64,000 nucleotides of DNA from Kitagawia praeruptora (GCA_037693485.1 CM075348.1:28266501-28330500), one strand, 5' to 3'; counted from the first letter of the stretch, positions 31,976 to 42,700 are shown. The notes: generated by a model from the sequence alone, not told the origin. Translations and numbers: made by a program.

Positions 31976-33970
31976 CTACATAGGCAAAAGATAAGTCCAG
32001 ACTGCCCTTGAATGATCATCAACTATGGTAAGGAAGTATTTGCAACCAGTAGTAGTTTCATGCATATATGGCCCCCACAGATCAACATGAATCAAGTAAA
32101 AAATGTGATCTGCATGACTAGAACTTATAGGAAAAGAAAGATTGGTTTGTTCTGAAAGTGGACACATAGGACATTTTTCATTACTATCATCACACAAATG
32201 TGGAGCAACACAAGAAATTTTGTGCAGAACAGGTGAAGAAGCATGACCTAGTCTCATGTGCCATAATGCACTAAGAGTGTTTTTGGATACTACAGTGTTT
32301 ACAGAGGATGACATGGTAGAAGAACTGGATACAATATCAGATCCAGAAACCAAATCTAAAAGGTAAAGTCCATTGGACATTGTACCAGTTGCAAGCACTA
32401 TATTCTGAGGTAAAGATACAAAAGTACAATGATCCTCATAAAGATTTACAATTCCTTTTGTATCTTTAATCCCTTTAGAGGCAGATATAAGATTATAACT
32501 AAAATTGGGAACCAGAAACACATCAGTAAGGTGAAAGTTACCCATTGTCAAAAATCCTGAATGTGTAACTAGTATATGTGAGCTATCTGGCAAATCAACA
32601 CTAACAGGTTTGAACAACAGATGAATGTCTATCAAAAAATCTTCAGAACAGCACATATGATCCGTAGCACCAGAATCAATTAGCCAAACATTCTTGTAAT
32701 TGACAGTATGTACCAAGTTTAGACTAGAAATGGCCATACCTGCCAAATGTTCCTCTGGACTTTTCATGTTGTTATCAGTGTTAACAAAGAATTGCATCAT
32801 CTTGGTAAGCTGATTGATCTGTTGTTGCATCTGTTGTACTTGAGACTGAGAATTGTTAACACTGACTTGATTGGCTGTAGAAGGCAAAGACCTGAACTGA
32901 GAATTTGATCGTTGAGTTGTATTGGAATTTGCTGTAGAAGAATTAGTGACTTTATCTCTTTTCTTCCAGTTTGGAGGATATCCAATAAGTTTGTAGCAAT
33001 TCTCTCTAGTATGACCATTAAAATTGTAGAAACTGCACTTGACTACAGGTTTGACAGAATTAGATCCTTTAGCAGTAGGATACTTTTTAGTAAAAGTAAC
33101 AACACCAGGATCTGGAGATGTTGACACAGCATTCACTCCAGGCATTGAATCTAAAGTGTGAAAACCTTGCCTAGCCTTCTCATCTTGCTTGACATAGGCA
33201 TAAGCTTGAGATACTGAAGGCAATGGTGACATCATAAGAATCTGTCCTCTCACAGTAGCATTACTGTCATGTAATCCCATCAAGAATTGTAAAAGTTTTC
33301 GATTCTGATCTCTTTCAGTTTGTGTCTTATGTGCTCCACAGACACAAGCTACACTAGGCTCAAGAACAGCATATTCATCCCATAAGCCTTTCAACTTATG
33401 AAAATATACCTCCACTGACTTATTCCCTTGCTCGAGACTGTGAATGTTCTTCATTACTTGATAAATTCGATGTCCATTAACTCCAGAAAATCTCTCATGT
33501 AACTCATTCCAAACTTCTCGAGCTGAGGTTACAAAATTCAGACTATCACTGATATCATCAGCTACTGAATTAATGATCCAAGTGATGATCATATCATTCA
33601 CTCGTTCCCATTGAGGATACAGAACAGAATTTTCATCTGGTTTTGCAAAAACACCACTGACAATGACAAACTTATTCCTAGCATTAAGAGCTATCTGCAT
33701 TGACCTACTCCATGGAGCAAAATTCTCAGGTCCTATCAGCTTCTTTGCTATCAACACTAGACCTGGATGATCATTGTTGTGTAGATAAAGAGGATGTGAA
33801 TTGTTATCTATAACATTCACATTATAAAGAGCTGTCGTATGTGCATCTCTTTCAATATTCTCATCTTCATCTTGAGAATGAATACTACCAGTAGTATGCT
33901 GATTAACCGTACTATTTGGATTAATCATACCACGTCCTTGAACAACAATAGCATAACTATTCGACAACAT
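31976..33970 (-). pseudogene. Copia-1 gag, protease and integrase N-terminal part
   Basis: A 664-residue frame starting at the first ATG after the PBS: Gag with HPGLVLIAKKLIGPENFAPW and the UBN2 region; a zinc knuckle in which the second cysteine is replaced (CSFYNFNGH where CxxC is expected); CYKLIGYPPNW; protease WLIDSGATDHM; integrase zinc region LWHMRLGHAS...CPMCP; and DLWGPYMHETT. It stops inside integrase at a frameshift (stop at 31976-31978). The Cys to Tyr change fits a G-to-A transition, as expected from cytosine-methylation decay. The fragment cannot produce working integrase. Confidence 0.9.
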
Positions 33971-34240
33971 GACTAAATCGTAGATCTCAGATGTAAAACA
34001 ATACTAATCCGTACAATCTAAATGCAACAGAAACAAATCTGAATTTATCTGAAGCAACTCATACACTTATGCTATTCGATCTCAATCGAAACAACACGAA
34101 CAATCTCCGATGAAAAACAAAATAAAATCGTATGAAATTGGCGCGAAAAAGTAAGAATACGAAATTACAGACGAGTAGAAGCTCTGGATCAAAGAAATGA
34201 TGAGAAATAAAGCTCTAAAACGTAGATTTAGCCATGGATG

Positions 34241-34252
34241 TCTCTGATACCA
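34241..34252 (-). other. Copia-1 primer binding site (tRNA-iMet)
   Basis: On the minus strand TGGTATCAGAGA directly follows the 5' LTR end, the standard copia initiator-tRNA-Met site. Confidence 0.85.
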
Positions 34253-34585
34253 TAATAGATTCAACATAATGTATATATGTATAATATCAAGTAGGAAGAA
34301 GAAGAAGGAGCAACATTGCAGAATTTGTTATACAAATGAACTAACTGACAAAGTTTGTTACAACCAGAGTATTTATAGAGTCAAACAAAACAAGCAAATA
34401 GATAGGCCCAATAATATGACAATATGGCCCAAGTAGAAATAGACTAAGTCCACAAACAATGTCTAAGAGGAACTAATATCTGTGAAATCACTGCCTTGTG
34501 AATATCAATCTTGTACTGCAACTTTGTCACTGCATTAGCCACACCGCTAGCCTGAACTTCACTTGATATTTCATCATTCTCAACA
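34253..34585 (-). repeat. Copia-1 5' LTR (333 bp)
   Basis: Direct repeat partner of 23992-24327; followed on the minus strand by the PBS. Confidence 0.9.
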
Positions 34586-34590
34586 CGGTG

Positions 34591-35104
34591 TGACTAAGAC
34601 TTGGTAAACAAAAAATGCAGAAAGCTGGAACTTTCTTATACAAACTACAAAGAGATTACACTATACCACTAACTAGGCTAAGTTCTTTTGTTTTCTTAGT
34701 TAACTGCATAGTTGTAGACCACGGTCGCACTTAGCTGAGCTTAACTGTATTTGGTTGGAGAGAATGAAATTTATTCCTCCCAATTTAAATGAGAGGTCAC
34801 CAATCCGGGAAATCATTTTGCTTCTCATCCTTACTCGCTTTCTTGACGATTTTTTTATATATAGAAAATCTGCAATGTTTCTTTTTTCTTCCTTCTTAAA
34901 TTTTGTTATACAATGCAGTGATGATTTCAGTTAGTTCAACTGAAGGTGTTTTCCTTGTATTATCGAAACTCAAAGGCAAAACCCCTTCAATCAATCTTGA
35001 AACAAACTTGAAAAAGAATTCTTACCTGAAACGACGTAATTGTACTGCTGGTATTTAAAAAAATTTAGAACTAATACAAAATCATACGTTCTCTTTTCCA
35101 AAAC
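34591..35104. other. Intergenic; no gene seen
   Basis: Before the copia-1 insertion this adjoined 23991, so the first part may be the far 3' flank of the unrecognised gene at 23416-23780. Confidence 0.35.
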
Positions 35105-35107
35105 TAA

Positions 35108-35577
35108 GGGGCCGTTTGGGGTAGCTTAAAAAAAAGTAACTTATTGCTTTAAGTTAATAAGTTGATTATAAGTGATAAGTAAATCAGAAATTATAAGTTA
35201 GTTAAGTGTTTGGTAAATCGAAAATTATAAGTTTACTGTAGAACACATATTTTTAATATAATTTTTCTAAATCGTATCGAAATATAGCACATATGGTATG
35301 CAAAATGATCGTTGAGAGATGGAGAAAAATATGGTGAAGTTAGATTTGAAAAAAATATCGTCGATTAACGGGAAAAAACAAATTAAAAACGAAGGGATTT
35401 AGGGAATAGTACAAATAAGTTAATAAGCCGGAAAAAAGTTGGGACTTTCTAACTTTCAACTTATGAACTTATAAGATCATAAATCATTAAAATAAGTTGG
35501 TAGGTAAACACTTGTAAATAAGCTGGACTGGACTTAAAGTCCAATAAACCAACTTATCAGTTCAGCCAAACAGGACC
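35108..35577. mobile_element. PIF/Harbinger (Tourist)-like MITE, 470 bp
   Basis: Ends GGGGCCGTTTGGGGTAGC and, on the other strand, GGTCCTGTTTGGCTGAAC are imperfect TIRs. TAA flanks both sides (35105-35107 and 35578-35580). Subterminal AATAAGTTG/CAACTTAT words occur in both orientations. Confidence 0.7.
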
Positions 35578-35663
35578 TAACAAACATCAAGTGGTACGGT
35601 GGGAGATGACAAGTATATCAACTAATTAATCAACAACGCTTATGTATACACAAGTCCAGCAAT

Positions 35664-35864
35664 GGGCCCGTTTGGCTCAGCTTTATTTAATGACTTATGA
35701 ACTTATTTTCGGGTTAAAATTTTATATTTTGATTATTTTTTTAATATAAGTATTTAATGTATGTTTGAGATTCAATAAGTTGCAAAAATAAGTTGGAAAA
35801 TAAGTTGGAAAGTTAAAAATCTTAATTTTCAACTTAAAATAAGTTGACTTATTCTAAAAAATAA
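35664..35864. mobile_element. Left part of a second GGGCCCGTTTGG-type element
   Basis: Begins GGGCCCGTTTGGCTCAGC and contains AATAAGTTGGAAA words related to the previous MITE. Its right end is uncertain: it may resume after the insertion at 35865-36709, with the AAACACCCCA near 36725 as candidate terminus. Confidence 0.4.
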
Positions 35865-36709
35865 GGGACTATTTATTTACACAAAATTTTTCCAGTTTCC
35901 AGTTTTTAAATTTTCTAAAATTTTCTGAATTTTTAATTTCTAAGAAAACTAATGAAAAGTGTGAAAACATGTTCCAAACCAACTTTTAACTATAATCATT
36001 TTTCTACTTTCCTAAATTCATGAATTTAAGTAATTAATTATTTTATCAACTTATCACTAATTATGATATTAATTTTTGTAATTAATTTGGGTTATCTTGT
36101 CTAAGAGCAGGTTTCTCCGAAAATCCTTTTCATATTAATATGTTTGATTTTTGTTGAAAACAATATGTAACTCTATTCTATCATATTTATAATACGACAC
36201 ATAAGTTTTATTTTATTCAAAAGAAACTTGTACACAACACAAAATTTAAAAATTGTTAATTTATTAATAAAAATTGTGTCAGGCATGTAAAATGATATAT
36301 AGTAAAAATGATATAATTTCCATCTAAGTTATTCAGTAAATTGAAATATGTATTATTTTCGATGTATTGTAATTATAATGTTTATTGTTAATTTTTTTAT
36401 TATATAAATTTTAGATATATATTAGTTTAGTTCATTAATACTGTAGTACTTAAATTTAAAAGTGATGTGGTTATGGAGGTTCGATGGGTGTCTCATCTAT
36501 GTAGGGTTAGCGTGTTTTTTATTTTTCTAAATTCAGAAAACACTAAAATGATGTTTTCCAAAGTTTTCTAAAATGTAGTTACAATTTAGAAAACCTTGTT
36601 TTCTAGTTTTCCAGTTTTCTTTTTTGAAAACACCTGACTTGAACATGATTTCTAGTTTTCTAATTTTCTTAGAAAAATTTTCTGGAAAATTGTTGAAGTA
36701 AACATGGCC
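35865..36709. mobile_element. TAA-flanked MITE (845 bp)
   Basis: Flanked by TAA at 35862-35864 and 36710-36712. Ends GGGACTATTTATTTAC and, on the other strand, GGCCATGTTTACTTC are imperfect TIRs. Subterminal TTTTCCAGTTT / GTTTTCTAGTTTTCC words repeat. PIF/Harbinger-like by its 3-bp TSD. Confidence 0.55.
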
Positions 36710-36840
36710 TAAATTTCCCTAAACACCCCAAATGTCCTAATGTGTTATTTATAAAAATTACATAATAATGAGTCTTAATAATTTAGGGAGTTGATTTTGC
36801 CTATCAAGATTTTGCCTATCAACTTCAACAACATTACTTA

Positions 36841-37636
36841 GAGCAACTCCAACGCGAGTCACCTGTTAGGTATATTATCTACGTGTCCATGTATATAGCT
36901 ATTCTCTACAAAAAAACTCACTCCAACGCTGAACTCTCATTAGTTAAAATTATACCTATCCTCTTCTAGTCTTCCAAATTTAGCAATCTCCAGCCCATCC
37001 TCTAAATCCCATCCAACTCATCTCCCGCTAAAATTCTATTTCTCCCACTCTTTTTACATTAATATATGTGTTATTTAATTAATTTAAATATTTTATTATT
37101 TAAAAATATGTTATTTTACTATTGTCAAATTCAAATAATTTATATGTTATTTTTTGCTAACAAAATATGAAGTTTTTATTTTTAAAATATTTTTAAAAAA
37201 TTAGGAATGAAATTAAATTTAAAAAAATGTACAATTTGTATTATAAAATAAAACTACTTTAATTAATTAAATAACATATATCCTTGTATATATAAAACCT
37301 TTATTTGATTGAATTTGACAATAGTAAAATAACATATTTTCAAATAATAAAATATTTAAATTAAATAAATAACATATATATTAATGTAAAAAGTTTATTT
37401 GATTGAATTTAGGAAAAAAAAATTGTTTTTGAGTTTTATCCCGAATTAATAACTACTATTTGAAAATATAGTCGTTAGGATTTTAAAAATAATAAAGTAA
37501 CAAATTTTTAAATATAGCCAACGTTTATAGCTAACACCGCTGGAGCACACAAGCTTATAGATTCAGCAAATTTAACATAATCATCTATTTTTCTGATTTT
37601 AGCTAACAGTTATAGCTATCTTCCTTGGAGATGCAC
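36841..37636. mobile_element. PIF/Harbinger-like element with a long internal hairpin
   Basis: Ends GAGCAACTCCAACGCG and, on the other strand, GTGCATCTCCAAGGAAG, flanked by TTA (36838-36840 and 37637-37639). Inside, about 37050-37140 and 37300-37397 form an inverted repeat of roughly 90 bp; one arm contains TATGTTATTTTACTATTGTC and the other its complement GACAATAGTAAAATAACATA. Non-coding. Confidence 0.65.
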
Positions 37637-37654
37637 TTATACTCATTCCTTATT

Positions 37655-37710
37655 ATTATAATTATAATTATTATTATAATAATAATTATTATTATTATTA
37701 TTATTATTAT
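37655..37710. repeat. TTA/ATT microsatellite
   Basis: An ATTATTATT-type tract just outside the preceding element. It produces a poly-isoleucine frame on the minus strand that is not a gene. A similar tract lies at 37944-37972. Confidence 0.9.
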
Positions 37711-37828
37711 GTATTTGTAAAGACAGAGAAAAAAAGTAGAAAAAAAAGAGAGAGAAAAGCTAGTGAAAAGGATAGAAATGAATTTTTTATTCATAAAAAT
37801 GAAATAAGTAATGGCTAGTGGTTACTTA

Positions 37829-38210
37829 GAGCAACTCCAAGAGATTTTTTGCAAATTTCTTAAAACAATTATAAACAATAGAACTCTTAGTCATTTAGGA
37901 TAAGTTTAGGAGTAGTTGATGTAACAATACTCCTTTTATGTGTTTATTATTATTATTATTATTATAATAATAAATAGAGAGAGAAAAGTTAGAAAAAAAG
38001 ATAAAAAGATGTTGAAAAAAAAGGAGGGAATTGAATATTTTATTGGTAAAAATTAAATAAGAGAGGATTAGGAGATCCTTAAAAATAAGGCATGGAAGAC
38101 ATATGCTAAATTTTAAGGGATCATTTAGAAGATTGTTGGAGTGCAAAATTAGATCATATTCCTTAAATTTTTATTTAAGAGCTCATATAAAGAGTATTTT
38201 GGAATTGCTC
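37829..38210. mobile_element. PIF/Harbinger (Tourist)-like MITE, 382 bp
   Basis: Ends GAGCAACTCCAAGAGATTT and, on the other strand, GAGCAATTCCAAAATACTC, with TTA TSD at 37826-37828 and 38211-38213. Confidence 0.75.
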
Positions 38211-38577
38211 TTATAAATAGGTAATGGAATGCTTGTCCTAGTGAATTAACTAATGGCTAGTGGTTAGTCGATATTTATGGTTTCTTAGTATTGCTACTAA
38301 AGGCATATGATCGAAGAAAGAACTATCTATCATTAGGCCAATAGCAAATATTCTGAAGAACTCAAATATCTCGAGAAGCAATTACTTAGAACTGAGGAAA
38401 AAAACATTATATACTTGCGAGCATTGGTAGTATGTCCAGAAGCGAGATGCTACAGACGTGCAGCTAACGTCATGGCAATAACAAGTTTGTTTGCTACTTG
38501 CCTCGGTCCTTATTCTTTGTCAAATAAAACATTAGCGAATTAGCTAGAATTGTTTAAAACATTAGCGAATTAGTTAA

Positions 38578-38956
38578 GGGGTCCGGTCTGTGGCAACCGT
38601 TTGCCACAGACCCCTTATTTGGCATACTATTTCAGAGCCGTTGGATCGTTGATCCAACGGCTCTGATTTAAAAAAAAAATTCGCACCGTACCGCATAAAC
38701 TTTATGCGGTACGGAGTAATTACCAAAATGCCCCCTGTTTTCACATAAAAAATCTACTGTTCACCGTACCGCAGAAAGTTTCTGCGGTACGTGAACAGTA
38801 GGGACATTTTGGTAATTACTCCGTACCGCATAAAGTTTATGCGGTACGGTGCGAATTTTTTTTTAAATCACAGCCGTTGGATCAACCATCCAACGGTCCA
38901 GAAACAGTATGTTAAATAAGAGGTCCCTGGCATACGTTTGCCAGGGACCGGGAGCC
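38578..38956. mobile_element. Multi-hairpin MITE, copy 1 (379 bp, 9-bp TSD)
   Basis: Perfect 9-bp TSD ATTAGTTAA (38569-38577 and 38957-38965). The element is a symmetric series of seven hairpins: 38585-38612, 38633-38665 (15-bp perfect arms), 38686-38714 (14-bp arms), a central one at 38754-38801 (about 23-bp arms), 38821-38849, 38874-38896 and 38922-38949. The two halves are inverted copies, so the whole also folds as one long palindrome. Terminal words are GGGGTCCGGTC and, on the other strand, GGCTCCCGGTC. The 9-bp TSD suggests a Mutator-type transposase acting in trans. No coding capacity. Confidence 0.85.
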
Positions 38957-39277
38957 ATTAGTTAAATCTATTCACATCCCCATCAAAGCACAAGAAGGCT
39001 AATAACCAAATGGTTCAACCAAAAAAAAAATGTAAAAATGAGTTTAAAGTTGGAAACATATATGTATAGATTGATGTTGCAAACAAGCTGCGTAATCTTC
39101 CAATAAATTTTAAAATAGGCAAAAATTGATGTTGCATTAAGATTCAGCAACATATATGTATAGATCAGTCTTTCTACATTTTTAAAAAAATGTCATTTGA
39201 ATGATACTTCCAGATAAATAATACTATGACGAAGGGAAAAAAAATGAACATAGAAAAACAATAGGGAGGTGGGAAAA

Positions 39278-39293
39278 AAAAAAAAAAAAGGAA
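39278..39293 (-). terminator. Pol III terminator of tRNA-Leu, copy B
   Basis: Long minus-strand T run directly downstream of the tRNA gene. Confidence 0.7.
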
Positions 39294-39298
39294 TGACG

Positions 39299-39369
<71 letters not shown>

Positions 39370-39373
39370 CGTC
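39294..39373 (-). tRNA. tRNA-Leu (UAG), copy B
   Basis: The 80-nt sequence is identical to copy A at 20977-21056, with intact A and B boxes, anticodon TAG in loop TTTAGGC and long variable arm. Flanks are diverged, so the identity reflects constraint on a working tRNA or gene conversion. Confidence 0.95.
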
Positions 39374-39775
39374 TTGATGTTGGATTTCAAGAAACATTAT
39401 ATATAAACCAAGAATATAATAAAAAATACTTTCTCAACATTATTGTTTTTTCTTTGGTAGAGAGTAGAGACCTTTTCAATGCTTTCACGTCTGCAATTCA
39501 GCCTCACTTTCCTTGGAAGCGATCAGTTATTCACGTGACTACGATACGCTAATATTATTCTTATATCTTTACTTTAGGATTTTTGCACATTTTTTTTTTT
39601 GTTATTGATTTGAATTTCATTAAACTAACACAAAACTGCATGCATTTAACAATTTCTAGGCAGGTTTGTGCATACAGATTGAGATATTCATAAATTTATT
39701 TCCAAAATTCTTCATGTCACATACAAATCAGTTTCTAGGTTGCTTTGCTAGTTATGGGAACTGTGTTGAACCTTT

Positions 39776-40532
39776 TTTTTTTTTTTTTTTTTTTTTTGAT
39801 AAAATCGTACTTGCATTAAAATATCTCAAGGTTACAGATGATACAATCTCGAGCGGAAACATTCCACTCCGAAAGACCTGACATAGAATATGTCGCCCTC
39901 GCTAAGCAATGAGCTACAATATTCGCAGACCTAAGTGTGTAACACACTAACAACACTTCATCAAAGTGTTTATCCATATTATCCGTACAAGCCTCCAAGA
40001 TAATATAATCCAGCACCAAAACTCACACAAACAAGCGGTGAGAGAAAAGCAAACTCACACAAACAAGCGGTGAGACAATAACAAACTCACACGAAGGTGA
40101 GACAACAAAAAAACAAATCGATCTTACAATCGGAAAAGGCTTAAAATCCTTAGATCCGAATTAAACAAAGATCAACTAAAAACCGGAAACTTCGAGGTTT
40201 AAACAACACTCGATTTTATTGAATTAGACAGCAGGTGGCGGGGCGGCGGAGGGGCGGCGGAGGTGCGGCGGAGGCCGGGCGGCAAATGGTGGGCCGGGGA
40301 TGGATTGGAGCTGCGTTGGTGTGAAGGAGATCTGGAGAGATGGCTACGGAGGTTAACAGAAAAGGCGGTGGTGAAGGGGAAAATGGAGAGGTGGAGTCGG
40401 AGGGGTGGGGGTGGGGGTGGGGGTGGGGGTGGGGGGAGGGGGAGGGGGAGGGGGAGGGGGGGGGGGGGGAGGCGGCTATGGGTTAACTGTTTAAGCGACT
40501 CTCATGTGAGAGTTGAGAGAGAATTTGTTATT
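39776..40532 (-). mobile_element. Internally deleted L1-type LINE insertion with 15-bp TSD
   Basis: Direct repeats CTGTGTTGAACCTTT (39761-39775 and 40533-40547) flank the block. A T run at about 39773-39797 is the poly(A) tail of a minus-strand insertion. Minus-strand 39816-40019 encodes the end of a LINE RNase H domain (LRSANIVAHCLARATYS). Upstream of it is not RT but a GC-rich leader-like region with C-rich tracts at 40402-40470. The insertion therefore joins what looks like a LINE 5' region to its 3' end, with most of ORF2 missing. Confidence 0.75.
40402..40470 (+). repeat. G-rich tract, (GGGGGT)n then (GGGGGA)n
   Basis: Successive runs of four to nine or more G separated by T or A, a clear G-quadruplex-forming sequence on the plus strand. 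It lies within the LINE insertion and creates a spurious Gly/Arg-rich frame. Confidence 0.9.
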
Positions 40533-40547
40533 CTGTGTTGAACCTTT

Positions 40548-41815
40548 AAGATGATTAAAACAGACAACATGGGATTCATTAATCATTATTGTATGTTTTG
40601 ATTATTCTTTCTTTTTGCTAACTAATACTCTTGATCTTGTATAATCATCAAATTGTAATGTATGATTCAAGAAAAAAAAACAATTTATCCAAATATGAAG
40701 CATACTTAGGTTTTCTTTTAACACAGTGAGGCGTTAGGATTGTTCGTGTGAATTGGAATAGGGTAAATGAGCAAGAAAATGATTTTGAATCATGACGTTA
40801 ATGGAGTACTATTTAACCAATTTGTAACACATGAGAATAACATATCCCTCATGTTAACTAGGATCTCGACGAATTTAGGGTGCGGGAGTATTTAAATTTC
40901 TGTAATTGACCATCCCCAAATATTAAAAAATAGAAGATGAAAAACAAACCAAAGTGTTTAGTGTATCATTTATGACTTGTTTTTTACAATATTAATAGGA
41001 GTATTCAACGGAACTTGATACCTCGCATTATATATAGGTGTACTAGAGATGTTATTGTTATCAACTTTTCCGAAATCTTCAAACATTAAGAGCAAGACTT
41101 AATCTGTATATCAGCTAATGTGTTAATAGTTCATTCCATTCAGATTTTGTTCATTTTTAGCGTTTGATATGTAATCTTTATGTAGCTATTGATATACTAC
41201 TATTTAGAGTTGTGGTGTTGGAACCTGTAACAGGAATGCAGGGGAAAACAGATACACTCCTCTAAGGAGTTATGATTTACAAGTTGCAATTCTGAAGTAT
41301 GATGGTGTAATGTCTATATATTCTATGTTATTGCCTAACTATAATCCATGCTACACAATTGTAGTCAGATGTTCCGTCTGCAGTCTGCACATAACCACTG
41401 ACAACTATATAATATATACTCCGTATTATATATCTTGAAGATAGATCTAGAGTACTTTATAATATATATATTGTACATGCAACAATCTACAAGAGCTATC
41501 CTAGTCTCTGTTCCAATGCTAAAACTAATGTTATGTGTAGAATGTAACACCCCAAGATCTTCAGCCAAATGTGGTACACTAAATGCTCTAATCCGGAAAA
41601 GAAATTGGAAATGCTTAGGTCTCTCTATGCAGATGTTGCATTTGTAGCCTGAAGTAATTACAACAATATTGAGTATCTAGTTTACATTTGTTGGCTTCGC
41701 TAATCCAGTTGGTATCTGACCAACATCCTAATACTTGTCTTACTCTCCCACAAAGCCATCATACATCGCAAATCAATTTTTGTACACAGTCTACATGTCC
41801 TAGTTTGTCTCGAAT
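40548..41815. other. Intergenic and 3' flank of the HD-Zip gene
   Basis: No gene recognised. Frames on both strands around 41365-41647 show no family resemblance. The part near 41816 is presumed 3' UTR. Confidence 0.4.
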
Positions 41816-42582
41816 TCAAAAGTCCCACCAATTTGAATTGCCGACCTGATCAGAAATGTCACCAGAGCCAAAGTTGCACCATCTTTCGGTTGGTGGCAAG
41901 GAGCCATCTAATTGTTGACAGAAGCTCATAAGTTCTGCTCCTTCATATTGATCAAGAAGGCCCCCTGTGTTTTCTCTCTCGTCAGCATCTGAATGCATCA
42001 TTGAACAGTTGTCTAGTGTATCGGTTAAGGTTTTCGTGTCTGCTTTTATCTCGCTATTGTTGTTTTCATCATCCAATCCTTGGTTTGTGCTTCTTTCTTC
42101 TAAACCCTTGCTTGCTTCGCTTGTAGAATGAATTTCTTTCAGCATATCATTTAGCTTCTGTAACTGTTGAATATAGAGTCATTTAAACTCGTACAATAAA
42201 AAAAGAGGAAAAAGAAGATGTGTTAAGATAAACTTGGTCACAGCATGAAAAAGGGCACCTGTGTATGCAAGGATTCTTTTTCTTCCTTCAAGAATTCGAA
42301 TTGGGAACTTAAGTTATCATAATTGGTTTTGAGTGCCCGGTATTCTTGTTCCAGTTGCTTTGACTTCCATCTTGCTCTTCTGTTCTGAAACCATATCGCA
42401 ACTTGGCGAGGTTGCAGCTCAAGTTCTCTTGCCAGCTGAATCTTCTTTTTGGGTTCAAGCTTTGTATCCAGCTTGAAGATGGACTCCAATGATCTTATCT
42501 GCTCATCACTGAATCTCTTGGTGTTTTTGTTCTTCTTTCTCCTCTGAGTTGAAAACGACGAAGAAAAATCTTCCTCTTCCAT
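41816..42582 (-). CDS. HD-Zip class I transcription factor, ATHB-7/ATHB-12-like (two exons, 223 aa)
   Basis: Nuclear homeodomain-leucine zipper protein; the ATHB-7/12 group is known for ABA and water-deficit responses. Exons: 42582-42259 and 42163-41816 (stop TGA at 41818-41816), GT-AG, phase 0. The homeodomain spans about residues 20-77, with helix 3 QVAIWFQNRRARWK (60-73). It is followed directly by a leucine zipper with perfect heptad leucines at 77, 84, 91, 98, 105 and 112; the intron falls between the last two. The C terminus is acidic with Asn/Ser/Asp and ends NSNWWDF, a hydrophobic aromatic end common in HD-Zip I activators. The start MEEEDFSSSF is the family's usual short acidic N terminus. 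Class I is inferred from the lack of a CPSCE motif or START domain and from resemblance to ATHB-7/12. Confidence 0.93.
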
Positions 42583-42700
42583 CCCTTTCTAGTATGCCCT
42601 TGTAATTTTTAACTTGTTGTGCAGTTGTAGAAGATATAGAGGACTTGGTTATCTTGTAGGAGGATGTTTATTACAAAGTTGCTAGATACGTTGCCAAGTA

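Larger units (their letters stand above)
23992..34585 (-). mobile_element. Ty1/copia retrotransposon 1, defective, split by a nested element
   Basis: LTRs at 23992-24327 and 34253-34585 are direct repeats differing by a 3-bp AAG indel and about six substitutions. Minus-strand order is 5' LTR (right), PBS, gag, protease, integrase, RT, RNase H, polypurine tract, 3' LTR (left): copia order. The flanking 5 bp are CAGTG (23987-23991) and CGGTG (34586-34590), a TSD with one mismatch. The LTR starts TGTTGAGAATG and ends CTATTA, so the 3' terminus is not the canonical CA. The coding region is broken by several frameshifts. Element 24336-29410 is inserted in its polypurine tract. Confidence 0.92.
38327..39700. 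repeat. Segmental duplication, copy B (with tRNA-Leu)
   Basis: Collinear with copy A (17892-21660). It lacks the two TEs of copy A but carries the multi-hairpin MITE 38578-38956, whose insertion point corresponds to intact sequence in copy A (around 18200: GAGCTAAATCTATTCAC versus GTTAAATCTATTCAC). Confidence 0.85.

Noticed and set aside
37603..37794. Poly-isoleucine minus-strand frame
   Set aside because: Translation of an ATT/TTA microsatellite.
40020..40110. Regularly spaced ACTCACACAAACAAGCGGTGAG units, CRISPR-like at first sight
   Set aside because: Only about three imperfect short units in plant retroelement sequence; no spacer structure and no cas context.
40263..40541. Gly/Arg-rich frame
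   Set aside because: Produced by the GGGGGT/GGGGGA tract inside a LINE insertion; low complexity and no homologue pattern.
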